Shown here in pieces: positions 52,875-61,166 of a DNA stretch of 64,000 nt. Numbering within the stretch: the stretch's first letter is position 1; the number at the start of each line of letters is the position of its first letter. This DNA comes from Vibrio fortis (GTDB taxonomy: Bacteria > Pseudomonadota > Gammaproteobacteria > Enterobacterales > Vibrionaceae), in contig NZ_JFFR01000025.1 in NCBI RefSeq assembly GCF_000695685.1, positions 372,001 to 436,000 on the forward strand, given 5' to 3'. A program made the translations under genes and the position numbers. Under the pieces are notes generated by a model, which was given only the letters and a program-made list of their open reading frames with translations, was not told the DNA's origin and did no database searches.

Positions 52875-54705
52875 GGTGATTAAAAAATAATAAGTACACC
52901 TCTTCAAAATTCCTCCAACTTTCTGAATCTATTCCTATCTTTCAATATCAATTTATTGCGCTTGATGGCTTGTAACAACGAACCCTTTAACATCGAGCGC
53001 AGCAAGCTGCTAAATCGTTTCTATGTAGGTTGTTCTAAACCTATGAAGCATAGATACATAATCGTACATTAAGTTACTGTAATTTAGAGTCAAAATTCGT
53101 ATGGTTTCTTGTGGTAACGAGATGAAAAAATCTGAGCGATTGTGATCAATGGTAATACAAGGAATGACATGAAAACTACACTATTTCATTTAGGCATTAT
53201 TTTATTTAGTTTAATATCTAATGCTAGTTTTGCTGCTGATATCTTGCCAATCGAAAAGATATGTAGTTCTGAAATTGTTGAGCACCTGGAAGAGCCTGTA
53301 ACCAAAGATAAAAAACTATTTTATTATTACCTAAGCTTGCAAGAAGGTAGCTGTTACCCTCACGTAGACCGAAACAAAATTGAGTATGAAAAAGTAATTA
53401 ACCATTTCGCTCGCCTTGGAGAGCCATACGCTCAGTATATCTTAGATAAAGATATCAATAAACTGTTAGCTAAAGCTAGAGAAGGTGATATATCAGCACA
53501 AATATACTTTGTCTTAAAAAATACAAAATACTTTAGCATAGCCAAGGGTAATACGGCAGAAGTAACAGTGACTATCCCTGATGAAGAGTTTCAAAAGTAC
53601 TTGTCGACTATGTTCGATCTGGCAGATAAAGGAGATGCTAGAGCTATCCTTCCTACTATTATATACATGGTTGATGCCGAGAACTATCCATTAAATGTAA
53701 GTAAAAGATTTAATATTGCCCATGATTTAGTCGCTCGCTTTGGCGAATTTAATATGATGTATGCATTTATAGTCAATATGTGGAAAGTCAATAACTATGA
53801 TTTAGAGATTTGTGTTTCAAACGACGAGACTAGGCTAATCGAAAGACAAAACATGTCAGTGTTATGTAGTATGGCTTTTGATAGGGCACTATATGAAGAG
53901 CTTTCGGCGATGACAGGCAAGGAAAGGCTCATCCGATATAGAGACTACTTGGCAAAAATTAAGCTTGTTGACGAGGATGTTGAACCCTACGATGTAGCAG
54001 AAGCATGGATGGAAGCATTAAGGACAGTAGCCGTATACTCTTTGTTAGATGTACCTTACTCGAAAACAATAGTGCCGTACATGCGCTATAAGCCAGATGG
54101 TAAGTATAGACATAAAACACTACTCACCCAATATTGGTTTAGTAGTTATAGAAAGATAAGTAATACTGAAGAATCTTATTTACGTGGATTACTTGTCCTT
54201 TCTAGCCATATGTATCAAATAAAGGCTTCTATGTCATCAGCAATTAAAGACTATTTCTCTGATACTATCCCATATGTTAATAATGCTTATGTGTATAATA
54301 TTGCAATGCTTGGTGACTCCGATAAATCTGAAGAACTGTATCTAAAAGAGCTCTTTGAGAATGGCGATGTTGACTCTTTGCGGAATCTAATTTCAATTTA
54401 TTCTCGAATTAAATTGGAGCCAGTAAAGTTAAAAGCAATGATAGATATCTATTCAGAATACAGACCAGAACTTAGTAAATACTTACTGTTTAGATTTAGT
54501 GAACATTTAAAAACTGATATCCCAGATTTTGAATCAAAGGTTAGAGAGCATAAATACTGGGTTAAAGAAAATATTCCCCAAGATGCTGAAACTACACAGT
54601 TCTATCTCACTTGGAACGATAGGGTTAAACCATATATAATTGGCCAACTCGATAGATTGATCGCCGAGGAAGGCGACAAGCCATAAGACTGGCTCACATT
54701 AAATT
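52747..54705 (+). repeat. Tandem duplication copy B
   Basis: Second copy of the 1.96-kb unit: VOC fragment, leader of about 294 bases and 505-residue protein gene. Leader and signal-peptide region are nearly identical to copy A; the mature coding part has diverged. Confidence 0.9.
53169..54686 (+). CDS. Secreted 505-residue protein of unknown family, paralogue B
   Basis: Paralogue of 51089-52606. The same signal peptide (one change, L6 to F), the same length and no gaps. Substitutions are spread across the mature part and dense in places, for example around residues 340-372, while blocks such as EEFQKYLSTMF and GDARAILPTIIYM are unchanged. ATG at 53169 after AAGGA. Same helical-repeat impression as copy A. 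The pair probably has a related but separate role, for example binding different partners. No function can be named. Confidence 0.7.
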   Translation: MKTTLFHLGIILFSLISNASFAADILPIEKICSSEIVEHLEEPVTKDKKLFYYYLSLQEGSCYPHVDRNKIEYEKVINHFARLGEPYAQYILDKDINKLLAKAREGDISAQIYFVLKNTKYFSIAKGNTAEVTVTIPDEEFQKYLSTMFDLADKGDARAILPTIIYMVDAENYPLNVSKRFNIAHDLVARFGEFNMMYAFIVNMWKVNNYDLEICVSNDETRLIERQNMSVLCSMAFDRALYEELSAMTGKERLIRYRDYLAKIKLVDEDVEPYDVAEAWMEALRTVAVYSLLDVPYSKTIVPYMRYKPDGKYRHKTLLTQYWFSSYRKISNTEESYLRGLLVLSSHMYQIKASMSSAIKDYFSDTIPYVNNAYVYNIAMLGDSDKSEELYLKELFENGDVDSLRNLISIYSRIKLEPVKLKAMIDIYSEYRPELSKYLLFRFSEHLKTDIPDFESKVREHKYWVKENIPQDAETTQFYLTWNDRVKPYIIGQLDRLIAEEGDKP

Positions 54706-54840
54706 GACTGTCATACCATAACTATAGATTCATAATGCGCGGCATTTTTCGTTCCGTCTTTGCTTCGTGTTCATGGTTCAATGTTTAGAAACGCAGTCGT
54801 GTTGTGTGTACAGTACTGCGCCAACAAGGCTCTTTGGAAA

Positions 54841-55464
54841 ATGAATATGGACGCTGTAAAACAGAAAAGTATCAAGTATCTCAAAACGATTGGAGTTGAT
54901 ACTCCTGAGCACTTACCTCAAATTGAACGTTTGGAAGATGTAAGCCCTAGAACGGCACAAGATATTGCATCAAGGTTAAGTGCTTTAGCTTATGTAATCG
55001 GATTAGCTTATGATGCCAAAGGGCAAGACTTGCTCGATTCATTAAATCAATATGAACTTTTACCATACGTTAGTGAATATGAACGCCAACTGCTTTCTCA
55101 AACAGTAATCGATGAGCAAGATAAAATAAATATTTCTTGGCTGGTTGAAAGTATTCAGGCTTTGGCTTGGTGTATTGGTATTGCAGGCTTAGATCACTTC
55201 AGGTGTTGCGATGATGATCTCGCAAGCAAAATACCCTTTAAAAGTGATCCGATTGATTTTATTCGAAATGCACGACTACGCCCAATTCATGAGATCCAAG
55301 CGCAGTCGGATTTGCTATATCGTTTGCATTGGTATGCTCGTGAGTGTGCACTTACAAAGCAAAAATGCAGGTTTGATGAAAGCGTGATATCACAACGACG
55401 AAAAGCAATTGATTGGGCCTATGGGGTAGAGGAACATTGGGATGATATCTCACTGGACACATAA
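54841..55464 (+). CDS. DUF4272-family protein
   Basis: A 207-residue cytosolic protein whose pattern fits DUF4272: RTAQDIASRLSALAYVIGLAY, SWLVESIQALAWCIGIAGLDHF, a central DLLYRLHWYARECALT and the C-terminal SVISQRRKAIDWAYGVEEHWDDISLDT (given in part as RRKAIDWAYG and WDDISLDT). Start ATG at 54841 (TTTGGAAA upstream); an upstream frame from 54760 is not used. Function unknown. Confidence 0.75.
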   Translation: MNMDAVKQKSIKYLKTIGVDTPEHLPQIERLEDVSPRTAQDIASRLSALAYVIGLAYDAKGQDLLDSLNQYELLPYVSEYERQLLSQTVIDEQDKINISWLVESIQALAWCIGIAGLDHFRCCDDDLASKIPFKSDPIDFIRNARLRPIHEIQAQSDLLYRLHWYARECALTKQKCRFDESVISQRRKAIDWAYGVEEHWDDISLDT

Positions 55465-55591
55465 TTCATTTTACATGTTTAGGACGAGTTATCGTTAGTG
55501 GCATTTTGTCCGTCGAAGTGCAGCACTTTTCTTAGTTTTATCCATGAAGTGGTGATTCGGAACGTACTCAGACCTTAGACTATCGAGACGA

Positions 55592-55942
55592 ATGATGAAA
55601 AAACTATTAGTTATCTTATTGTCGTTGTTTGCACTTGCAGGGTGTAGTGACCCGTTACCAGAGAATAAATTGTCATATGTCGGCGAGTGGCAAAGTGTGG
55701 ATATGTATTTACTAATACTTGCAGATGGCACGATATCTTATAAGCGAATACATAAAGGTGGAACAACTACGATCAATGCGCCGATAAAAGAGTTTGTCGA
55801 TGACGACTTTGTTGTTGGTTTTGCCTTTTTAGCGACGACTTTTGTCGTGTCTCAGCCTCCCTATTTATCAGATGGACAATGGGTTATGGAAGTGGATGGT
55901 GTGACATTAATAAAGACTGATGAAACAGGGTTAGGCAAATAG
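55592..55942 (+). CDS. Small putative lipoprotein
   Basis: A 116-residue protein starting MMKKLLVILLSLFALAGCSD with lipobox LAGC (Cys18), so membrane-anchored in the periplasm. The mature domain is a short beta-rich segment (YVGEWQSVDMYLLILADGTISY, given in part as VGEWQSVDMYLLI) resembling small lipocalin-like or DUF proteins. GAGACGA precedes the ATG. Family not recognised. Confidence 0.65.
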   Translation: MMKKLLVILLSLFALAGCSDPLPENKLSYVGEWQSVDMYLLILADGTISYKRIHKGGTTTINAPIKEFVDDDFVVGFAFLATTFVVSQPPYLSDGQWVMEVDGVTLIKTDETGLGK

Positions 55943-56095
55943 GTAATCACCTGTTGTGGGTGATAGATTCACCACACTTGGCATTTTCACAGTGTTCTGA
56001 TTTTTGGTTCTCGTGCGGCAATATTGACACTGTTTGGTTTCTCCCCTGCACGATATGTACTGACTATTGAAAATAGAAAACATAAGGAAAACGTG

Positions 56096-56566
56096 ATGGA
56101 AGATGGACATAGCCCTACTAGCTTATTGGCATCTAGGTGGTCTCGCCTAGGCGCAGCTATTATAGATTCACTGATCTTGAGTGTAGTGATGCTCCCTCTC
56201 GCTTATTTTACCGGTGGATTGGACGGTCTAGCTCAAACCCCACCTGTCGAGGCACCGTTGGAATACCAAGCTATTATGGCTATTCTTGGGTTTGGACTAT
56301 ATTGCGCGATTAACTGGAAATCATTGAGCCAGACTGGACAAACAATAGGGAAGAAGATTCTAAAAATTAAGGTCGTGTACATAGATGACACTCAAGCAAG
56401 CGTTCAAGATTTGGTTTTCAAACGATATGCCTTGATGGTGTTCGTTGGGTACATTCCTTGGGTGGGTGGTGTTATCAGCATCATCAACATTCTTATGATA
56501 TTTGGAAAGCAAAAGCGCCCGCTGCACGACCGTATCGCGAATACGAAAGTGGTCGTCAGCCAATAG
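56096..56566 (+). CDS. RDD-family membrane protein
   Basis: A 156-residue membrane protein of the RDD family: R(L)GAAIIDSLIL near residues 17-27, the second block SQTGQTIGKKILKIKVV and a third KQKRPLHDRIANTKVV, with three or four membrane helices between. RDD proteins are thought to be ion transporters or membrane factors. ATG at 56096 after AAGGAAAA. Confidence 0.82.
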   Translation: MEDGHSPTSLLASRWSRLGAAIIDSLILSVVMLPLAYFTGGLDGLAQTPPVEAPLEYQAIMAILGFGLYCAINWKSLSQTGQTIGKKILKIKVVYIDDTQASVQDLVFKRYALMVFVGYIPWVGGVISIINILMIFGKQKRPLHDRIANTKVVVSQ

Positions 56567-56770
56567 TCGGCGGATGTATGGCTGATATGGAGTGGTCCTA
56601 GCTGCTAGAACGTCTACAACTTTTAAACGTTGTACCTGTCAATATATCACTGTGGGGGTTACGTAAGTCTCCCAGTAGATTATAAGTAAAGGCAGTGCGT
56701 GAAATTCAGCATTTGACTTGCTTTAAGTATTCATCAAGCATCTCGTCTAGCTTAACAGGTTAAAGCACAA

Positions 56771-57190
56771 CTATTCAGATGGTAGATGCTGTTTTAACTC
56801 TAAGAGCATGAGATAGGCACTTTTCCCGCTTAGCTCATAAGGTTTGAATTCTGTCGAACCCGAAAATTGAAGGTTGAGTAATGAGGTTAGATGGGTTTGT
56901 GGGACGTCCCCCATAGACCAATCACCAAACTGTCTTGAATGGATTTCTTTGTAGTAGATGATGGTTACTTTTGAATGGCGCGGGTCATTTACGATGTGAT
57001 TGTATGTGTGGTTCAACTCTTCGCGAGAGCCTTCCAAGCATTGTAGAAAGTAGTCGCTGTTATGACTTAACAACCCTGTGATTTTTCGCTCCTCGTTATA
57101 TTCACGAGACTTTGTAAAAATATCTTGTAGGTCTTGGGCATCACAGTTTTGGGATATCGTACTTACGTAAATTAGTCTAGCAAGAGGCAT
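56771..57190 (-). CDS. BLUF-domain blue-light sensor
   Basis: A 139-residue single-domain BLUF protein. The FAD-photocycle residues fall at the canonical positions Tyr8 (LIYVS), Asn32 (EYNEERKITG) and Gln50 (FLQCLEG), with Trp91 and Met93 in FGDWSMG. The light-driven hydrogen-bond switch of FAD should therefore work. A C-terminal helical extension (about 95-139) may contact a partner. No effector domain is attached and no obvious partner gene is next to it. The only minus-strand gene in this part of the island. Confidence 0.9.
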   Translation of the reverse strand: MPLARLIYVSTISQNCDAQDLQDIFTKSREYNEERKITGLLSHNSDYFLQCLEGSREELNHTYNHIVNDPRHSKVTIIYYKEIHSRQFGDWSMGDVPQTHLTSLLNLQFSGSTEFKPYELSGKSAYLMLLELKQHLPSE

Positions 57191-57545
57191 AAAAATCTCT
57201 CAATTTTTGCTTAGAGTAATAGTAAATATAATCTATATCACTGGAATTGCTAATTGGCTGATTAGTGGTAAGTAATGTTAGGGAGGACTTGGATGAATCA
57301 GGGTAATATTTGTTGTTATGATACGAATATCTTTGAGAGTGGGCTAACAACGCCATTGGTGCTTATATCGATAATTTTTTCTGTAAATCTGTTGATTTAT
57401 TATGCATTTTTATGCAATTTACCAATTTGCATATTTCAACTTGAAATCGAAAGCGAACGGCTAGTGGAGTACCGGCGTTAATCATACGAATGAATCAGAA
57501 TGTTTATACGACATCCACCAAAACGTTAGCCCCTGGGAGAAATTC

Positions 57546-57950
57546 ATGGTTGTGGTAGCAAGGTTTTCTTTTCCTCATGAAGCTCATATAGCCAAAGCAA
57601 ATCTAGAAAGTGCCGGAATCGAATGTTTCATTGCAGATGAGCACACCGTGAACACGCAATGGCTATACTCAAATGCCATTGGAGGTGTTCGTTTAATGGT
57701 TGCAGGAGAAGATTTAGAGGAAGCGACCGAAATTCTGATGAGTGACTTTTCGGAAAGCCTTGAAAGTCATTCTCAAGATATAGGAGAAAAGCAAGATATT
57801 TGCCCTCAGTGCGGAAGTAGTGATTTATCTGCGTATACAAAGGGAAAGCGGCCAGCGTTTCTGGTTTTCATATTGTTAGGCTTTCCTCTGTTCTTCTATA
57901 AACAGGGTTACAAGTGTAACCAGTGTGGTGAATTCAGCGAAAAACTTTGA
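57546..57950 (+). CDS. DUF2007-type protein with zinc ribbon
   Basis: A 134-residue protein. The N-terminal DUF2007-like domain (VVARFSFPHEAHIAKANLES, GIECFIADEH, GGVRLMV) extends to about residue 70. A C-terminal four-cysteine zinc ribbon (CPQCGSS and CNQCGEF) follows, with a hydrophobic helix (FLVFILLGFPLFFY) between the two cysteine pairs. Possible membrane-associated signalling or chaperone-like role. GGGAGAA precedes the ATG. Confidence 0.7.
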   Translation: MVVVARFSFPHEAHIAKANLESAGIECFIADEHTVNTQWLYSNAIGGVRLMVAGEDLEEATEILMSDFSESLESHSQDIGEKQDICPQCGSSDLSAYTKGKRPAFLVFILLGFPLFFYKQGYKCNQCGEFSEKL

Positions 57951-57981
57951 TTCGTGGTAGCTATTTTCAGAGGATGGTTTG

Positions 57982-58470
57982 GTGTTAAGAAAGTTACTGA
58001 GAAAGAAAAAGCAAATTGAAGAAAACGAAGTTCGAGTAGTTATTCCTGAAGAAAAATTCTTAGTTGGAGATTGGAAGTGCGAAGGCCTGCCTTGTGTTGC
58101 TGTATTAAACTCAAATCTGAAGGATTTTGAGCCCAAAGAAATATTTAGTTGGCATTTGTCTGTAATTATTGACTTCGACGACTTAATCGAAAATGGCCTG
58201 CCGTCGCAAGAGGAGAGAGATATAGTCGATCCGTTCTGCGATAAACTAGACGAGGAAATTAAAGCCGGAGGCAATGCTCTGTTTCTTGCTAGGGAAACTT
58301 GGAACGCAACTAGGCGCTTGGTATGGCGCGTCTATGACCCAGAAATAGCACACCAACATTTACAGTACATAGTCGAACATCACCGTAATCCACGTCCTTT
58401 TGATTGGCATATGGAGCAAGATATGAACTGGGAGCAGGCTAAGTGGTATTTGGATCAAGTTAAAACATAA
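57982..58470 (+). CDS. DUF695-like protein
   Basis: A 162-residue cytosolic protein with DUF695 pattern (FSWHLSVIIDFDDLIENGLP, then ERDIVDPFCDKLDEEI, then a C-terminal QDMNWEQAKWYL). The start is best at GTG 57982 (AGAGGA about eight bases ahead) rather than the TTG at 57979. It follows the DUF2007-type gene closely and may be in its operon. Function unknown. Confidence 0.65.
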   Translation: MLRKLLRKKKQIEENEVRVVIPEEKFLVGDWKCEGLPCVAVLNSNLKDFEPKEIFSWHLSVIIDFDDLIENGLPSQEERDIVDPFCDKLDEEIKAGGNALFLARETWNATRRLVWRVYDPEIAHQHLQYIVEHHRNPRPFDWHMEQDMNWEQAKWYLDQVKT

Positions 58471-58531
58471 AAAGCAATTGTCTCATCTTAATTGATAGTT
58501 ACATAAATCGAACAAAAGGAGGAGTTTGAGG

Positions 58532-58999
58532 TTGTATAAGATCATCATGTCAGGATTACTATGCTTAGTTTGTTCTTTAAGTGTTCAGGCTATGGAGCCC
58601 GAAGACCTGTTGAGAAATGTAGGCTTTTTTGATTTTGACTCAACAAAAAATAGATTTGTTTCCGAGAATGTAAGCGATCTAAATCGAGAGCTGACATTTA
58701 AAGAGTTAATAACACTCGTAGAGTCTTTCGATTTTGATTCCTCCAAAGTGGAAGTTGTTCAAACACTGCGAGGTCACCACGAAGAATATTCTGATTCAGA
58801 ATTGTTAGAGTTGATGGAGATTTTAGATTTTGATTCGACCAAGGAAGAAATGCTAGCGGTGCTTGATGCGGAACCAGTAGAGCTCTCGGACACTACTAGC
58901 TCCAAAAAAGCCACAAATTCAGTTACAACGACAAAGAGTACAACTATTACTATTCGATGTGTAGGAATCGATTGTAAAACGGAATACGTAAGTAAATAG
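58532..58999 (+). CDS. Secreted protein with three DFDS(S/T)K repeats (DUF4476-like)
   Basis: A 155-residue protein with a signal peptide (YKIIMSGLLCLVCSLSVQA, cleaved near residue 20). It has three copies of a DFDS(S/T)K motif, spaced about 40-50 residues apart (FFDFDSTKNRF, SFDFDSSKVEVVQTL, ILDFDSTKEEMLAVL), in a helical context like DUF4476. A Ser/Thr-rich tail ends with two cysteines (RCVGIDCKTEY). Start TTG at 58532, eight bases after AAAGGAGG. A hairpin with a T run follows at 59021-59046. Role unknown. Confidence 0.65.
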   Translation: MYKIIMSGLLCLVCSLSVQAMEPEDLLRNVGFFDFDSTKNRFVSENVSDLNRELTFKELITLVESFDFDSSKVEVVQTLRGHHEEYSDSELLELMEILDFDSTKEEMLAVLDAEPVELSDTTSSKKATNSVTTTKSTTITIRCVGIDCKTEYVSK

Positions 59000-59020
59000 C
59001 CTGAACTCTATTCTAAATCA

Positions 59021-59046
59021 AAGCCATTATTGTATGGCTACTTTTT
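59021..59046 (+). terminator. Probable terminator after the DFDS-repeat gene
   Basis: AGCCAT (59022-59027) with ATGGCT (59034-59039), followed by TTTTT. Confidence 0.6.
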
Positions 59047-59303
59047 GGAATGACTTTTGTATAAGTAAGCAAAGTACTTAAGCGGTGAGCGTTTAGCAGT
59101 TGGCTTCCCCCTAAAAACTGCGGCTTATTTGTTGCTTGAGGGTAAACGTTTTATTCCATTGCCAAGAGCGTTCGCCACACTTAATCAGGTGTGTTTTTGG
59201 TGAAATTCATTAGATCAGAATGAGCGATGTGCGTCTACTCATTGTTTATATAGAAATTATGAGGGGATTCGTAAGAACAGGGCGATAACTTCAAAGGAAT
59301 TCA
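59047..59303. other. Intergenic stretch with palindromes before the cassette cluster
   Basis: No gene seen. It holds an imperfect palindrome (GCGTTTAGCAGTT… against AACTGC… and GGTAAACGTT, about 59089-59150). Just before the next gene is GAGGGGATTCG followed by AGGGCGATAAC (59261-59289), which looks like a worn attC end. Confidence 0.4.
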
Positions 59304-59660
59304 ATGTCTAAATCAATCGCAGAATATAAGCTTTTTATTGATGATATGGTGTCATTGAGTGAAAGTGCAGCTTCTGGTTGGGTAACGGGGAAAGGCTTTC
59401 CCAAAGTTACAGGTAACGAAGCCAAAAATGAATTACTTGAGGCTCTTACAGAAAATCAGAAAGTTGTCTTGGCTGAAATCATTGATACAGCAAAGGCATC
59501 AGGAGTTCACGATGCCTTGTCTTATTTAAATGAACAACAAACAAGTAACCAGCTAAGAATCATAAAAGGTGGCACAGAGCTTCCAATAGAACCATTCGGT
59601 ACAGAAATGAACTTTGACTTTGTTGCTAGAAGTGAAGGTGATGATTGGCCAAAGTTATAA
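59304..59660 (+). CDS. Cassette-type gene, DUF6547-like
   Basis: A 118-residue cytosolic protein with the pattern I associate with DUF6547 (YKLFIDDMVSLSESA, WVTGKGFPKVTGNEAKNELL, HDALSYLN, GTELPIEPFGTEMNFDFV, EGDDWP). The stop codon TAA lies within the R'' end of the attC that follows, as is usual for integron cassettes. AAAGGAATTC precedes the ATG. Function unknown. Confidence 0.65.
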   Translation: MSKSIAEYKLFIDDMVSLSESAASGWVTGKGFPKVTGNEAKNELLEALTENQKVVLAEIIDTAKASGVHDALSYLNEQQTSNQLRIIKGGTELPIEPFGTEMNFDFVARSEGDDWPKL

Positions 59661-59759
59661 CAAAGCAATCAAGGTGACCTGTTACACTCGGTGGTTTTGG
59701 TATGGAGTTCAGTGTGCTTTGCTAGTTCGGTGTGGGGCACCTTATCGCAGGCGTTATGT
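59655..59759 (+). repeat. Integron attC site (first cassette)
   Basis: Begins TTATAACAAAGCAATCAAGG with R''-like TTATAAC and ends GGCGTTATGT with R' GTTATGT, where the recombination point is G/TT at 59753-59754. The outer arms pair (ATAAC…AAGGTG with the complement of CACCTT…GTTAT). The centre contains GAGTTCAGTGTG, close to the VCR-type core. About 105 bases, in the range of Vibrio attC sites. Confidence 0.8.
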
Positions 59760-59779
59760 GACTATTAGGAAAATCGAGA

Positions 59780-60202
59780 ATGAAAGTTGATTATGAGTAT
59801 TTGAAGCAACTCTTAGAAGCATTTGAGGAAGTTCCTAAACCTTTCCCCCTTATCAGTGAAATCTCCAAAATTTCTAGCTCAGTGAATAATCAATTTGCTT
59901 TTCACATGGGGATTTTGCATGACCAAGTTTTTATCCAATATCTTTTTAGTAATGGTCGATCACCTTTTACTCCTGATTACGATGATATTGATGACTTTTC
60001 ATGGTGTGACTGTAACGTACGTTTAACAGCGCAAGGGCATGACTTTTTGGCTGCACTACGTCAAAAGAATATTTGGAAAGCTGTAAAAGAAGACCTCAAG
60101 GAAAATTCCATAGAGACAGTATGGAAGGTAGCTCAAGCAATGGCTACAAAACTCGCAACATCAAAGCTCGAAAAGTACTTGGATGCTACAGATGTAAAAT
60201 AG
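59780..60202 (+). CDS. Cassette-type gene, DUF2513-like
   Basis: A 140-residue protein with the DUF2513 pattern: MKVDYEYLKQLLEAFEE at the start, a central FHMGILHDQVFIQYL, then VRLTAQGHDFLAALRQKNIW, a winged-helix-like LTA-GHDFL block and a helical tail. Possibly DNA-binding or phage-related, as often seen for this family. The stop is followed within two bases by an attC site. Function unknown. Confidence 0.7.
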   Translation: MKVDYEYLKQLLEAFEEVPKPFPLISEISKISSSVNNQFAFHMGILHDQVFIQYLFSNGRSPFTPDYDDIDDFSWCDCNVRLTAQGHDFLAALRQKNIWKAVKEDLKENSIETVWKVAQAMATKLATSKLEKYLDATDVK

Positions 60203-60203
60203 C

Positions 60204-60325
60204 CATACAACTGTTCAAGAGGGATTCGCAACGCCTGGTATTCTCACTATGCGTTGGTTTTGGTGGTTAAGGTGGTTGCGGCGGCATTAGTATTGCGTTG
60301 CTCATACTGTAAAAGGGCGTTAAGG
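60204..60325 (+). repeat. Integron attC site (second cassette)
   Basis: Begins CATACAACTGTTCAAGAGGG (R'' part CATACAAC) and ends AAAGGGCGTTAAGG (R' GTTAAGG at 60319-60325). The TTCGCAACGC / GCGTTGG core pair and a palindromic outer frame resemble VCR-type Vibrio attC sites. About 122 bases. The G/TT exchange point would be at 60319-60320. Confidence 0.85.
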
Positions 60326-60342
60326 CGCTAAAGGAGTACAGA

Positions 60343-61110
60343 GTGAAAATTGGTATTGTTCAGATGCAAATGAGATGGACTGTTGCACAAAACCTTACGA
60401 CGATATCTGGGTATATTAAAAGGCTAGATGTACTAGATGTCCTAATTTTCCCTGAACTTGCATTAAGTGGCTTTCATAGAAATATAAAAGCTGAGTCTAA
60501 AGAGATCTTAATTGAAAATGCCATAGTTGAACTACAAAATTTAGCGAAAAGGTATCGAACAAATCTGTTTTTTGGTGCACCTAAAGTAGTTGGCTCAAAT
60601 GTGTTTAATAGTTATTTTTGCATCAATAAAACAGGTGAGGTCATCGCACAATGGGATAAGGCTGGATTAACTGAAAGTGAATCCCAGTTTTTTGCTGAAG
60701 GTAGCAATAGATACGTGTTGGATCTTGATGGCACTCGCTGTACCACGGTAATTTGTAGAGAAGTCGAGGATACAGATTGGTTTATCTCTCAAGTTCGTTC
60801 CTGCTCTCCAGAAATAATAGTTTGGCCTAGCTATATCAGTCAAAGCTGCAATGAAGATACCGTAACGGGCTATTATTCAATGGCTTCTGAAATAGCTAAG
60901 GAACTCGATGCATTTGTTCTACAGTGTAATTGGCCACAAGCGCTTAACGATCAGAACATTCGTGGATTAGGAGGTAGCCGTATATTTGGAACCGATGGTC
61001 AATGTCTTTTGTCCATGCCTGTAGATCAAATTGCGATAAGTATCTTGGAGTTTTCTAAGGGGGCGTTGAGGTCAGTTGAGACTATGAGCTCACTAGAATC
61101 CGCTTTATAA
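60343..61110 (+). CDS. Carbon-nitrogen hydrolase (nitrilase superfamily) in an integron cassette
   Basis: A 255-residue nitrilase-superfamily amidohydrolase with the catalytic triad Glu38 (IFPELALSG), Lys106 (WDKAGLTES) and Cys138 (TVICREVED). It hydrolyses C-N bonds such as amides or carbamoyl groups; the substrate is unknown. The start is the GTG at 60343, following AAAGGAG and placed directly after the attC. The stop TAA is inside TTATAAC (61105-61111), an attC R''-type start, so it is a cassette gene in good catalytic order. Confidence 0.85.
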   Translation: MKIGIVQMQMRWTVAQNLTTISGYIKRLDVLDVLIFPELALSGFHRNIKAESKEILIENAIVELQNLAKRYRTNLFFGAPKVVGSNVFNSYFCINKTGEVIAQWDKAGLTESESQFFAEGSNRYVLDLDGTRCTTVICREVEDTDWFISQVRSCSPEIIVWPSYISQSCNEDTVTGYYSMASEIAKELDAFVLQCNWPQALNDQNIRGLGGSRIFGTDGQCLLSMPVDQIAISILEFSKGALRSVETMSSLESAL

Positions 61111-61120
61111 CAAGTATTTA
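61105..61120 (+). repeat. Truncated attC 5' half-site
   Basis: TTATAACAAGTATTTA overlaps the nitrilase stop as in the first attC, but no matching R' end is found before the next gene at 61167. Probably the broken right edge of the cassette cluster. Confidence 0.45.
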
Positions 61121-61166
61121 TGGCGCCGTGTTCTATCCTAAAAAGTAACGCTTTATGGAGGTCAGC

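Noticed and set aside
56600..56630. Hairpin TACAAC…GTTGTA after the RDD gene
   Set aside because: A six-base stem with a long A/T loop and no T run; too weak to call a terminator.
57275..57481. ORF of 68 residues before the DUF2007-type gene
   Set aside because: Hydrophobic and cysteine-rich by chance, with only a weak GGGAGGA-like site. No supporting family; it sits in an AT-rich spacer.
57481..57545. Possible attC end (AACGTTAGCCCC) before the gene at 57546
   Set aside because: The GTT box does not fit GTTRRRY and no paired R'' is found upstream, so no attC is claimed here.
59089..59150. Imperfect palindrome as a third attC site
   Set aside because: The R'' and R' boxes and spacing do not fit attC; left as an unexplained inverted repeat.
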